From NCBI RefSeq assembly GCF_943193215.1, contig NZ_CALPDH010000020.1:56362-120361 (forward strand): a DNA stretch of 64,000 bases. Reading direction: 5' to 3'. A program made the translations under genes and the position numbers. Each line of letters opens with the position of its first letter. Within the stretch, counting starts at the first letter, position 1. The notes under the pieces were generated by a model. It made no database searches and was not told the DNA's origin. It saw only the letters and a list, made by a program, of their open reading frames with translations. This DNA is from Acetatifactor aquisgranensis (GTDB lineage Bacteria; Bacillota; Clostridia; Lachnospirales; Lachnospiraceae). Below, piece after piece: positions 19,101 to 27,120 of the stretch.

Positions 19101-21047
19101 TTTCCTTCTACGCTTACGACAATCGGTGCGAATGCGTTCAAGGGCAGTGCGGTCAATTATATTTTTGCATCCAATGCGTCCAACAGTCTGGTACCTACGT
19201 TTATTGATATAACGGCATTTGATGGACTTGTGGACTCGGAAGGCAAGGAGAGGACTGATTACAGCGAAGTGACCTGGGTATGCGAGGAGGGCAGCAACGG
19301 GGAAACTATAGGAGTCAATAAGAAATTTACCATCAAATATGCCGCAGGAGAAGCCTTGTGGACTGTCATCTTCTGGGATTGGAGCAGTGAATTGGGCGAC
19401 AATGTGGAAGTGCTCAGCACGAGTGTTGAAACAGGAGACTATGTCCTGGATTTGCCGGAACCTCGCGGGAGAGAGGGTATGGTATTTACCGGCTGGAAGA
19501 TTCGCGGAACGGGAGAAGAGTTCACTAACAGATATCCGGTGATAGAGGATTTGAATGTCACTGCCACATACGGAGTTGCCCCTCCTGAATATGGAAAGGT
19601 GACAGTTACGTTCCTGGATGAGGATGGTACGCTTATAAAGAGTGTACTTGTAGAGCCGGGGACAAATATGGAGGAGAGTGATGAGTATAAATCCTTGATT
19701 CCGACTCCGTCCAAAGAGGGATTCGTGTTCACAGGATGGGATCGCCCGCTTACGAATATTACGGCAGATACAACAGTTTATGCGAAATACAGAGCATTGG
19801 TAGAGGGTGAATGTAGAGTACGTTATATTGTAGATGGTAGAGTGTATCTTGAACAGGGCGTGTTTGCGGGAAGTCAGGCATATTGTATACCGCCTGAGAT
19901 TGAAGGCAAGAGGTTCCTCCAGTGGGTGCCTGAACTGGGCATTGTTACGAAAGATACAGATTATACTGCTATATACGTAGATGATGATGGCTCCAATATA
20001 GGAAGCGGCAACAACCCGAACGACCCTAACGGAGGAAACAGTGGAAGCGGAAACAACCCGAATAACCCTAACGACCCCAACGGAGGAAACAGCAATAACC
20101 CGAACAACCCCAGCGGAGGAAATACGGGAAGCAGCAATGATGTCGCCCGCCACACGCTCCAGGTACGCGGCGGAAGCGGATCGGGACTCTATGCAGCGGG
20201 AGAGCAGATTATCATCACCGCTGACGAACCCGCAAGAGGACAGCAGTTCAGTAGCTGGACGGTAAGCCCGGCGAGTACTGTAGTGACAGATAAGACATTG
20301 TCTTCGTTCATACTGACCATGCCAGACAACGATGTGGCTGTCATAGCGAACTACAAGGCCAGATCCGGAAGCAGCAGCACCACAGGTTCCGGCAACAGTT
20401 CCAACACGAACTCAAACCGTCCTAACGGCAGTACTGGTACAGTAGGCGGCACCTCAGTTGTCATCGACAAGAATGGCCTTTCCAATACAGGAGTGGTCTC
20501 TGCTACTGTGAATGGCTCTTCTGATAACTTTACTATTAAGATAACGGATGACACCAGCGCTACAGAGGCAGTTCTGAGAGCTTTACAGGCCGAGTACGGA
20601 AGCCTTGACAATATCAAGTATTTCCCCATGGACATCTCTCTGTATGATTCCACAGGGACTACAAAGATTACAGACACCACGGGCCTGTCCGTAGACATTA
20701 CATTACCGTTGCCGGATTCTCTGATTACTTACGCAGGCAACAACAAGGTGGCCGGTGTGGTGAATGACAGGCTGGATAAGCTGACACCCAGGTTCACTAC
20801 CATTAACGGTGTGGCATGTATGACCTTTAGGGCAGAGCATTTCTCTCCTTATGTGATTTATGTGGACATTGCGAACCTGTCAGACGGCACGATTTCTGAC
20901 AATACGCCTACCACAGGCGACGGTATCCATCCGAAATGGTTCCTGTCCATTGGTCTGGCTTGCTTGTCCTTCGTCATGTTCATGATAAAGGATAATAAGT
21001 CCGGCGTCAGAAGAAAGCAGAAGGTGGCAGTGAGAGCGAGACATTAG
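16122..21047 (+). CDS. Giant BspA-like LRR surface protein with sortase signal
   Basis: 1641 residues from the ATG at 16122 (GGAGGAGTAAGG upstream). Signal peptide: basic start KKKSRRMWRTVRKTLG then LFLVSALVIAAIP. BspA/LRR_5 repeats (GxxAFxxCxxLxxVxxP pattern, e.g. IGEGAFQGCSRL, VGDYAFAGCHNL) fill ~300-1040. Listeria-Bacteroides/InlB B-type repeats follow (VTFLDEDGTLIKSV, FVFTGWDRP), then an Asn/Pro/Gly linker (~1295-1340), a second repeat-type domain, and a C-terminal TPTTG motif (20904-20918), hydrophobic segment and basic RRKQK tail. This is a wall-anchored, adhesin-type protein; sortase B upstream is the likely anchoring enzyme. Ligand unknown. Confidence 0.93.
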   Translation: MSKAVKKKSRRMWRTVRKTLGTLFLVSALVIAAIPVDGLQAANGTSSGNPVDGRDDKYSWLPECSVPSIGVFATAPEIYVDENRRFEFVYAEFGSTWNAIITEYNGGYVENGVLTIPDTISAYKRYNPNDGSGGDVAVGRNGNFLFYRDSETRTYPNVLAAAAANPSSLVQSPNKFVRVVSSTENGATNPDTGAWVPNGTYTIVLEEETGIYRPCDSREADKWWELDSTRLYYDIGHVTGNGVPDNTAADSNLFRTVQEGGEQFGHVRDVTVDYITKEYHDGTKWTLIDESHAGKGVFAGERNFSRVVLGKNLRGVGNYAFYGTGIEGMTFTNSLKTIGEGAFQGCSRLAAVDLVTEGDKETSLTNICAYAFQDCTALTKFNVPWSVDTIGDSAFQGCNMLETVELCNTGSLLQHVGFDVFAGCARLKSLTFPDTCKEPLYLSTFRDCASLQYICARSPEMTFMDDDLTSYKQFKASVGSEFYFEGQTGSKLQEMCRDSKTLCHSGGCKDTYFAFSYIDGSYAKQGLYELTMKDPLSADGRNIFVVTEQNELNEYIPLGDVKSLTIPAKIGPYSISTIRGRVGAAEGAFANLCNLEAVVIPNTVKAVGDYAFAGCHNLTSVIFDGFDLDGSDNITIGPNAFQTQEWTKYGSHPAGCGGVEVDSDGTPLKKLAFIGPISEGFGPFNYAMSQGGAYNNGSQAPSYITYYTGWPYNLKVEYDAKNDISKLVEFPALSELEDYVTDSTHPLNYYYTVMDANKAYAEAMETAANSYASSGIEGLTPNERTAIDAALNVVVPDGIDSIKDGLFYEKGNDNKKEMTVTAYSSLKEIKGGEYKADGTLDPETATFAGCEYLTGINLWPGSARTGTVIDDYAFQECTGLEQVSMDDNSELGVCPFYKCNKLKDVNFGNEPARYICKDSIIYAADSNGEFSVILECLGGKTGYIEPVDLAGVTGLREGAFKGSNVEQIDLTKTSLTTIPPEAFADTLKLRRLLFPSTLTTIGANAFKGSAVNYIFASNASNSLVPTFIDITAFDGLVDSEGKERTDYSEVTWVCEEGSNGETIGVNKKFTIKYAAGEALWTVIFWDWSSELGDNVEVLSTSVETGDYVLDLPEPRGREGMVFTGWKIRGTGEEFTNRYPVIEDLNVTATYGVAPPEYGKVTVTFLDEDGTLIKSVLVEPGTNMEESDEYKSLIPTPSKEGFVFTGWDRPLTNITADTTVYAKYRALVEGECRVRYIVDGRVYLEQGVFAGSQAYCIPPEIEGKRFLQWVPELGIVTKDTDYTAIYVDDDGSNIGSGNNPNDPNGGNSGSGNNPNNPNDPNGGNSNNPNNPSGGNTGSSNDVARHTLQVRGGSGSGLYAAGEQIIITADEPARGQQFSSWTVSPASTVVTDKTLSSFILTMPDNDVAVIANYKARSGSSSTTGSGNSSNTNSNRPNGSTGTVGGTSVVIDKNGLSNTGVVSATVNGSSDNFTIKITDDTSATEAVLRALQAEYGSLDNIKYFPMDISLYDSTGTTKITDTTGLSVDITLPLPDSLITYAGNNKVAGVVNDRLDKLTPRFTTINGVACMTFRAEHFSPYVIYVDIANLSDGTISDNTPTTGDGIHPKWFLSIGLACLSFVMFMIKDNKSGVRRKQKVAVRARH
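20000..20130 (+). repeat. Asn-Pro-Gly linker repeats in surface protein
   Basis: Degenerate repeats of AACAACCCGAACGACCC and GGAGGAAACAG encode NNPNDPNGGNS units, a flexible wall-spanning or hinge segment between two extracellular domains. Confidence 0.8.
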
Positions 21048-21064
21048 CACCGAAAGGAAATCAT

Positions 21065-23095
21065 ATGAAAAGGAAAAAGCGTCTTTTAGGTGTCTTGATG
21101 GTAGCAGTGGCACTGATAATCATGCAACTTCCTAAGGCGGAAGCAGATGCGTCGACATCTGCTTCCGGTTTTCAAATGGAGGGAAGCACATTGGTAAGGT
21201 ACCGTGGAATAGACAAGAATGTGTCTATTCCCGATACGGTGCGCGTCATAGGGCAGGGTGCTTTCGAGAATGATACGAATATTGAACTGGTAGTGGTGCC
21301 GAATTCGGTGAAACGGATTGAGGCTTATGCTTTCTGGGGCTGCGACAATCTGGATACCGTGGTTCTGGGAAAAGGTCTGAGCGAGGTAGGCGATTATGCG
21401 TTCACAAATTGCACGGGCCTGGAGCAGATATCGATTCCCTCCACAGCGACTTCCATAGGGATGGAAGCCTTTAAGGATTGCGGCAATTTGAAAGATGTCA
21501 CGATTCCGCCGGAGACGGTGAACATAAATGAGTCGGCTTTTGACGGCTGTTATCAGCTGACGATTCACTACGAAGTAGGGAGCGCGGCAGAGGAGTATGC
21601 TAAAGCTTTCTACGAGCGTCAGAAAGAGATGCCGGGATATGAAGAGAAACCCGCCCCCGGCAGTACCTCTGATTGGGTACAGCAGATTATCGCTACGCCG
21701 ACACCGGAGCCTGTCCCGGAGGAGACGCCTGTTCCGACACCGGCACCTGTGGAAGAGGGGGCTGTTCTGGGCGCTACCCAGATAGTAGGGAACAAGGCAG
21801 TGCTTTTCCTGAACAATACAAGATTGCAGGTATTCGGCGGAGAGGGCAGTCAGAGCTCCGGAGGAGCGGAGATAGAGAGCACTCCTGAAGTCGGAGAGGC
21901 AGTGCCGCCTGTACAGGACGCCGCCGTAGATGGTGCTATTCCAAAATACAGGATTGTAGACGGGAAGATAGTGGCGGATCAGGCATATTATCGGAACATG
22001 GGCCTGGGAGACATGACATTGGCGGATGGAATTTCGGAGATAGGGGAATTCTCCTTTGCCAGAAGTTCTCTGACCTCTGTCACATTGCCGCAGGGTGTGG
22101 AGCATATCGGTTATGGAGCTTTTTATCACTGCAGTCAGCTGGCGGAGATGGAATTACCGGACAGCGTCATGTGTGTGGAGCCGAAAGCCTTTGAGCATAC
22201 TTTGTGGGTAGACAGCTTTTTGGCTGGCGAAAATGCCGGAACTGAAAGCAGCAGCGCTGAAGCGGGAGATTTTCTGGTGACAGGCGGCGTTCTGGTGGCC
22301 TACCGGGGTGATTCCGGGGAGGTAGCAGTTCCGGAGGGAGTACGCGTAATTGCCGGAGAGGCATTTGGGAATCATGCTGAAATAGAGCGTGTGGTGCTGC
22401 CGGATAGCCTGCGTGTAGTAGGAGAAGGCGCGTTTGAGGGATGTACCGGCTTAGGGGAGATTGTCTTTGGGGGAAATGTAGAGGAAATCAAGGACAGGGC
22501 TTTCCTGGGGAATACTATGTCGGAGATTACGCTTCCTGCATCCGTAAAAAAGGTAGGGCTCCAGGCCTTTGGAAATACGGTGGTTGCCTATAAAGGCGGA
22601 GAAGCGGAATATACCCATGAGACATCTGCCACAAGGCTTTCAAATGAATCCTATCGTGTCTATGACGGGACAGAAAGCGGGGAACCTGGTGTGACAGTGA
22701 CTGGGCTGGAGGGAGCATCTGCTTCATTGGATGGCGCTGACAGAAGCTATTTTTTGACCATTGAGGGTCCGGCAGACACAGGCGGGATGGAGAGCGCGTT
22801 CATGCGTTCTTATCAAAGCGGGCTTCCGGAGAATATGGTTCTGTATAGTTTGACGCTCACGGATGCAAGCAGGATTCCGTTGACAAAGCTGGGAAGCCAG
22901 GCGCTCAGTGTGTCGATTCCGGTGCCGGAGGCATTGCAGGGGCAGGAGCTTCGCGTTGTGACCCTGGACAGGAACGGGCAGCTGGAGCGGCTGGAGGCGG
23001 CTATAGCAGATGATACAAAAATAGTACGTTTTTCGATGAACAGCCCATCGATGATTGGCATATATGGTCTTGCAGAGAACGGCGGGATTGATTAA
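21065..23095 (+). CDS. Secreted BspA-like LRR protein
   Basis: 676 residues starting 17 bp after the large surface protein, hence one operon. Signal peptide MKRKKRLLGVLMVAVALIIM. Two BspA-type LRR blocks (~40-160 and ~290-500; e.g. IGQGAFENDTNIELV, VGEGAFEGCTGLGEI) flank a Thr/Pro/Glu linker (ATPTPEPVPEETPVPTP) at ~210-235. The C-terminal ~150 residues form an unrecognised beta-rich domain. No LPxTG-like motif, membrane anchor or wall-binding repeat is seen at the C-terminus, so it is probably released or bound through protein contacts, perhaps to its anchored neighbour. Function beyond adhesion-type repeat is unknown. Confidence 0.9.
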   Translation: MKRKKRLLGVLMVAVALIIMQLPKAEADASTSASGFQMEGSTLVRYRGIDKNVSIPDTVRVIGQGAFENDTNIELVVVPNSVKRIEAYAFWGCDNLDTVVLGKGLSEVGDYAFTNCTGLEQISIPSTATSIGMEAFKDCGNLKDVTIPPETVNINESAFDGCYQLTIHYEVGSAAEEYAKAFYERQKEMPGYEEKPAPGSTSDWVQQIIATPTPEPVPEETPVPTPAPVEEGAVLGATQIVGNKAVLFLNNTRLQVFGGEGSQSSGGAEIESTPEVGEAVPPVQDAAVDGAIPKYRIVDGKIVADQAYYRNMGLGDMTLADGISEIGEFSFARSSLTSVTLPQGVEHIGYGAFYHCSQLAEMELPDSVMCVEPKAFEHTLWVDSFLAGENAGTESSSAEAGDFLVTGGVLVAYRGDSGEVAVPEGVRVIAGEAFGNHAEIERVVLPDSLRVVGEGAFEGCTGLGEIVFGGNVEEIKDRAFLGNTMSEITLPASVKKVGLQAFGNTVVAYKGGEAEYTHETSATRLSNESYRVYDGTESGEPGVTVTGLEGASASLDGADRSYFLTIEGPADTGGMESAFMRSYQSGLPENMVLYSLTLTDASRIPLTKLGSQALSVSIPVPEALQGQELRVVTLDRNGQLERLEAAIADDTKIVRFSMNSPSMIGIYGLAENGGID

Positions 23096-23159
23096 TAAAG
23101 TATATTTTTGATAAAAGCTGTTGGTTGGGAATTGCTTTTCACCGCAGCTTTTTTCATTT

Positions 23160-23199
23160 TAAAAACATCCCCCTGCTGTACTCGGCAGGGGGATGTTTT
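23160..23199. terminator. Bidirectional terminator between LRR and MCP genes
   Basis: AAAAACATCCCCCTGC pairs with GCAGGGGGATGTTTTT around a short loop. The A/T runs on both sides let it stop transcription from both convergent genes. Confidence 0.92.
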
Positions 23200-23209
23200 T
23201 ATCTTTATT

Positions 23210-24904
23210 CTACAGCTGCCTTCCGGCAGAACGCAGCCTGAACTTATTCACAGAAAGCTTCAGCTCAGCCGCCTGGTTATTCAGTTCCCTTGCGGATGCC
23301 GCCGATTTCTCGGCAGTGGAGGCGTTCGTCTGGACCACTTCCGATATCTGCTCCATTCCCTGGGTCAGCTGCTTCAGGGAGAGGGACTGTTCTATAGCGG
23401 AATCCGCTATCCGGTCAACCAGTTCAGTGGATTTCCGCGCGCCGATAAAGACGGCAGAGAGGGCCTCCGTGGTGTCGGAGGACAGGCTGGAGCCATATTG
23501 GACCAATTGTATGGAGGTTTCGATGAGCTTGGTGATATCCTGCGCAGAGGCAGAGCTTTTGTTGGCCAGGCTCTGAACCTCGTCGGCCACCACGGAAAAG
23601 CTTTTTCCGGCTTCTCCGGCCCTGGCGGCTTCCACAGAGGCGTTCAGGGCAAGAATCTTGGTCTGGAAAGCGATGTCCTCAATGGTTTTGATGATGCCGC
23701 CTATCTGATTGGACGAATTTGAGATATCTGCTATTGCGGTGGTCAGGTCGGACATCTTCTGGTTGCAGACCTGCAGATGCTGGAACGCTTCCGTCGAAGC
23801 GTTTTTGGCGTCGTTGGCATCCGTTGAAGTCTGATCCACCTGTTTCGAGATTTCGTGGATACTGGAGGAGAGCTGCTGGACGGCGGCTGCCTGCTGTACA
23901 TTGCCATTGGATAAAGTCAGGGAATCCGCTGCCATGCGCTCCGATTCTGCCGAGACTCGTTCCGCTGTCAGATTAATCTGGGCCAGCGCCCTGTTCAGGG
24001 AATCCAGAATCTGGCGCATTGCGTTCTGGATTGGCAGGAATTCTCCCCGGTAATCATCGCCCACGGTCAGGTTCATGTTGCCTTGTGCCATCTGGGCCAA
24101 TATGTAATCAATATCTTTGATATACTTTTTCAGTTCCTGCTTCGTCTCATGGATGGAAGCCACGAGCATTCCGATTTCTGAAGTGTTGGATTCCAGTGAG
24201 AACTCCGCGGAGAGATTTCCCAGGGAGATTTCTTTCATCTGGTCCTTGACCTTGAGCACCGGGCGCATGATGGCGATTCGGGAGATTATCATGTTCAGCA
24301 GCTGGATGATTCCCACCATGGCCAGCGCCAGGAACATGCTCAGCCGGATGGACTCTGCCTCTTTCTGGAGATTCTGTATCTGCGTCAGGCTGCGCTGGTC
24401 CAGGGCGGCCAGGAACTGCTCTTTCAGGCTGTTAATCTGTGCGATGGACTCGCTGTAATCTTTGCCATATACATAGGAGATGGCATCTTCCATGTTTCCG
24501 GCCTGGACTTCTTCCATGGCGTTTTCCTCAAGAGGGACCAGCTGGTTAGACAGAGCGAACATGTCGTCAATCATCCCCTGTTCTTCCTCTGTGATGCCGA
24601 TTTCCTGCAGAGCGGCGACGCCTTTGTCCCGATTCTGCAGTTCATTGATTTCATTCCAGTAATTGTCGTAATGCTGCTGGTCGCCGGTAGCGGAGAAAGC
24701 CCGGACCTCGTTGGTGAGATAGGCTGAACCGTTCATAAAGCGGTTCGCGTTGTAGGTAAGGCTGAACCGTTCTTCACTGGCGGCGGTGAGCCGGCTGCTG
24801 ATTTTACTGTAAGAGACCAGGGAATACACCATGAACAGCAGGGTCAGGATGGATATGCCGTTCAGAATCAGAATCAGTGTAGACTGCTTCATAGCTCGTT
24901 TCAT
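23210..24904 (-). CDS. Methyl-accepting chemotaxis protein
   Basis: 564 residues; AAGGAGGG precedes the ATG. Membrane helices at ~8-30 and ~190-212 bracket a ~160-residue extracellular helical sensor (four-helix-bundle type by look). A HAMP segment follows (RPVLKVKDQMKEISLGNL), then the cytoplasmic signalling hairpin with the conserved tip EDIAFQTKILALNASVEAARAGE. The protein would relay ligand binding to CheA/CheW. No che or flagellar genes are in the window. Ligand is unknown. Confidence 0.95.
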   Translation of the reverse strand: MKRAMKQSTLILILNGISILTLLFMVYSLVSYSKISSRLTAASEERFSLTYNANRFMNGSAYLTNEVRAFSATGDQQHYDNYWNEINELQNRDKGVAALQEIGITEEEQGMIDDMFALSNQLVPLEENAMEEVQAGNMEDAISYVYGKDYSESIAQINSLKEQFLAALDQRSLTQIQNLQKEAESIRLSMFLALAMVGIIQLLNMIISRIAIMRPVLKVKDQMKEISLGNLSAEFSLESNTSEIGMLVASIHETKQELKKYIKDIDYILAQMAQGNMNLTVGDDYRGEFLPIQNAMRQILDSLNRALAQINLTAERVSAESERMAADSLTLSNGNVQQAAAVQQLSSSIHEISKQVDQTSTDANDAKNASTEAFQHLQVCNQKMSDLTTAIADISNSSNQIGGIIKTIEDIAFQTKILALNASVEAARAGEAGKSFSVVADEVQSLANKSSASAQDITKLIETSIQLVQYGSSLSSDTTEALSAVFIGARKSTELVDRIADSAIEQSLSLKQLTQGMEQISEVVQTNASTAEKSAASARELNNQAAELKLSVNKFRLRSAGRQL

Positions 24905-25066
24905 ATAGGAACCCTCCTTAAATAGGTAATATGTCCAGTCTACCTGATATATCAGAATATTTCAACTTATATTTCAAAAAAACTTCAAATTAGTCAATAA
25001 AATTTCCAAAATACCATTTCAGCTCTTCCGGAGTACACTATGACCGGATTTTCTGCCGCGCAAAAA

Positions 25067-25102
25067 GCCTGCACCAGCAGGGATTCTACTGTGCAGGCTA
25101 TG
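25067..25102. terminator. Hairpin downstream of aldo/keto reductase gene
   Basis: AGCCTGCAC and GTGCAGGCT form a perfect 9-bp stem around a 16-base loop in the 232-bp gap between the MCP gene and the reductase. AAAAA precedes it on the plus strand, giving a T run on the minus strand, so it fits a minus-strand terminator for the reductase gene. Confidence 0.7.
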
Positions 25103-25137
25103 GAACCTGTGGGAGTGCCGGAGGACTTTTTATCCTG

Positions 25138-26271
25138 TTACATCCCGATCATGGAAGTGAAATCAGCCATCATTTCCGATATCCTGATCTGCTGGGGACA
25201 GACTTGCTCACAGCTCCTGCAGCCTACGCAGCTTGCGGGCCGTTTTTCCTCAGGCATGCTGCCAACCGCCATGGGAGCGATGAAGCCGCCGCCCGTGGCC
25301 TTGTGCTCATTGTACAGGGCTATCAGCTCCGGGATGGGGAGTCCTTTCGGGCAGTGGCTGGTGCAGTAGTGGCAGGCCGTGCAGGGCAGGCCGGCCTTTT
25401 TGACTTCCGCGTCTATGCATTTTATCAGTGTGGCGAATTCCTCTTCGCTGAGAGGTTCATTTGTCTCATAGGTAGCGATGTTGGCTTTCAGCTGCTCCAT
25501 GGTAGACATGCCGGACAGGACCATTGTTACGCCGGGGACGCTCTGCAGGAAGCGGAAAGCCCAGCCGGGAACGGTCTCCTCAGGGCGCATGGAGTGAAGC
25601 GTGCCGGCCATCTCATCGGAAGCATTTGCCAGCTTGCCGCCCCGCAGCGGCTCCATGACCCATATGGGGATGCCGGCTTTGGTCAGCAGTTCTGCCTTTT
25701 CCTGGGCGTTCTGGAAATGCCAGTCCATGTAGTTGAGCTGGAGCTGGCCGAATTCCATATGCTGTCCGTAAGCGTCCAGGAAACGTTTGATGACCTCCAC
25801 GCTGCCATGAGCTGAGAAGCCGAGGCGGCGGATGCGGCCGTTCTCTTTCTGCTTCAGCAGGTACTCCAAAATGCCGTACTCCGGGTTGAGATAGGCATCG
25901 ATATTCCCCTCGTAGACATTGTGGAAGAGATAGAAATCGAAATAGGGCGTCTGGCATTTCTCGAGCTGCCTTTCAAAGATTTCCTCCACCTTGTCCATGT
26001 TGGAGAGATCGTATCCCGGGAACTTGCTGGCCAGGCAGTAGCTCTCCCGGGGATACCTGCTTAAGTATTTTCCGGCCACAAGTTCGGAATTCCCGCTGTG
26101 ATATCCCCATGCCGTATCAAAATAGTTGATGCCGTTCTGATACGCGTAATCAATCATTTCCGCTGCGGCAGCTTCGTCCACTGTGCTGTCATCGCCGTTT
26201 TGCACCGGCAGGCGCATCATGCCCAGCCCTAAGCCGGAAAGCTGTACGTCCTGAAATTTTCTGTAAATCAT
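25138..26271 (-). CDS. Aldo/keto reductase with C-terminal ferredoxin domain
   Basis: 377 residues. The N-terminal AKR barrel has catalytic-type residues in INYFDTAWGYHSG (Asp/Tyr), and SKFPGYD/GFSAHGS segments. The C-terminus carries two cysteine clusters, CTACHYCTSHCPKG and CVGCRSCEQVCPQ, for [4Fe-4S] centres. This fusion is common in anaerobic Firmicutes, presumably linking ferredoxin or an iron-sulphur relay to carbonyl reduction; substrate unknown. It lies 58 bp downstream of a merR-type gene on the same strand and is probably controlled by it. Confidence 0.93.
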   Translation of the reverse strand: MIYRKFQDVQLSGLGLGMMRLPVQNGDDSTVDEAAAAEMIDYAYQNGINYFDTAWGYHSGNSELVAGKYLSRYPRESYCLASKFPGYDLSNMDKVEEIFERQLEKCQTPYFDFYLFHNVYEGNIDAYLNPEYGILEYLLKQKENGRIRRLGFSAHGSVEVIKRFLDAYGQHMEFGQLQLNYMDWHFQNAQEKAELLTKAGIPIWVMEPLRGGKLANASDEMAGTLHSMRPEETVPGWAFRFLQSVPGVTMVLSGMSTMEQLKANIATYETNEPLSEEEFATLIKCIDAEVKKAGLPCTACHYCTSHCPKGLPIPELIALYNEHKATGGGFIAPMAVGSMPEEKRPASCVGCRSCEQVCPQQIRISEMMADFTSMIGM

Positions 26272-26329
26272 AAAATAAACCCTCCTTATTTATGTATTCA
26301 GCATAGGTGCCATACAGACATATGCTGTT

Positions 26330-26713
26330 TTATGTGGGCTTCTCCCAGACAAGCTTTCCCGTCTCCACGGCGGCTTCATAGCGGGAAATTTTGTACTCCA
26401 GGCGTTCCAGTTCCATCTGATATTTTTCAATCTGTCCCAGAATCTGGCTCCGGGCCTCCTTTAGCAGATCCCGTCTGGCAGAAAAAGTCCCGTCCCCCTG
26501 TCGGCACAGCTTCACATACTGGACGATCATCTCCACGGGGACGCCGGCATTGCGCATGCAGAGCGCATTCTCCACCCAGCCGATATCCTCTTCGTTATAG
26601 TCCCGGATGCCGCTTTTCGTCCGGTTTACCGCAGGTATGGCGCCTATACGCTCGTAGTATCTTAACGTATCCGGGGAAATCTGGTATTTATCGCACACTT
26701 CTCTGATTGTCAT
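26330..26713 (-). CDS. MerR family transcriptional regulator
   Basis: 127 residues from the ATG at 26713 (MTIREVCDKYQIS); the earlier frame start at 26749 has no ribosome site and lies inside a repeat element. The N-terminal winged helix (VCDKYQISPDTLRYYERIGAIP) and NEEDIGWVENAL segment are diagnostic of MerR; a coiled-coil dimerisation helix follows. There is no C-terminal metal-binding cysteine set, so it is of the organic-effector or stress-sensing type. It would twist-activate a long-spacer promoter of the merR-reductase operon. Confidence 0.9.
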   Translation of the reverse strand: MTIREVCDKYQISPDTLRYYERIGAIPAVNRTKSGIRDYNEEDIGWVENALCMRNAGVPVEMIVQYVKLCRQGDGTFSARRDLLKEARSQILGQIEKYQMELERLEYKISRYEAAVETGKLVWEKPT

Positions 26714-26739
26714 GTCTGTCACCTCTGAATGAAAACAGT

Positions 26740-26841
26740 TATACTGCATAACGCTGAATGCTGTCTAATGTAATCATGCGATTGAACCAGTCAGCGTTAT
26801 GCAGTCTGGTTTCACGGCAAGTGAAATCGTTGAGCAGTATA
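26740..26841 (-). repeat. Palindromic repeat element, copy A (MITE-like)
   Basis: A 102-bp element starting TATACTGCATAACGCTGAAT and ending GTTGAGCAGTATA. Its reverse complement matches the element at 50558-50659 at all but a few bases; a diverged third copy is at 35768-35870. It contains internal inverted copies of TGCATAACGCTG/CAGCGTTATGCA, so it can fold. It lies just upstream of merR. The remaining stretch to 26985 shows nothing else clear. Confidence 0.85.
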
Positions 26842-27120
26842 TATTATACATGCTGGAGTGAACTCCATGTCAAGAGGTTTTCCACAGGAAACCGTAAATT
26901 ATTGTAACAGAATTGCCTGCGGACTGCATGGCGGAGGGAAGGGGCGTGAAAGAGTGACTTACGGGCGGGGGAAAAGGCAGCGCCCATGCGCACAGAGGGC
27001 TTGACAATGGGATATTATAACGGTAAAGTAATTAGTGAAATCGATTTTGCGTCTGTTTCAGATAGAGAAAACCGATTGGCATTAGGGCGCCCGAAAGCAA
27101 GAAAGGAGAATGAGAAAGCC

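Noticed and set aside
18825..20153. 442-codon antisense frame within the giant surface protein gene
   Set aside because: The sense LRR repeats and sorting signal are clear; the antisense frame lacks a start site and family features.
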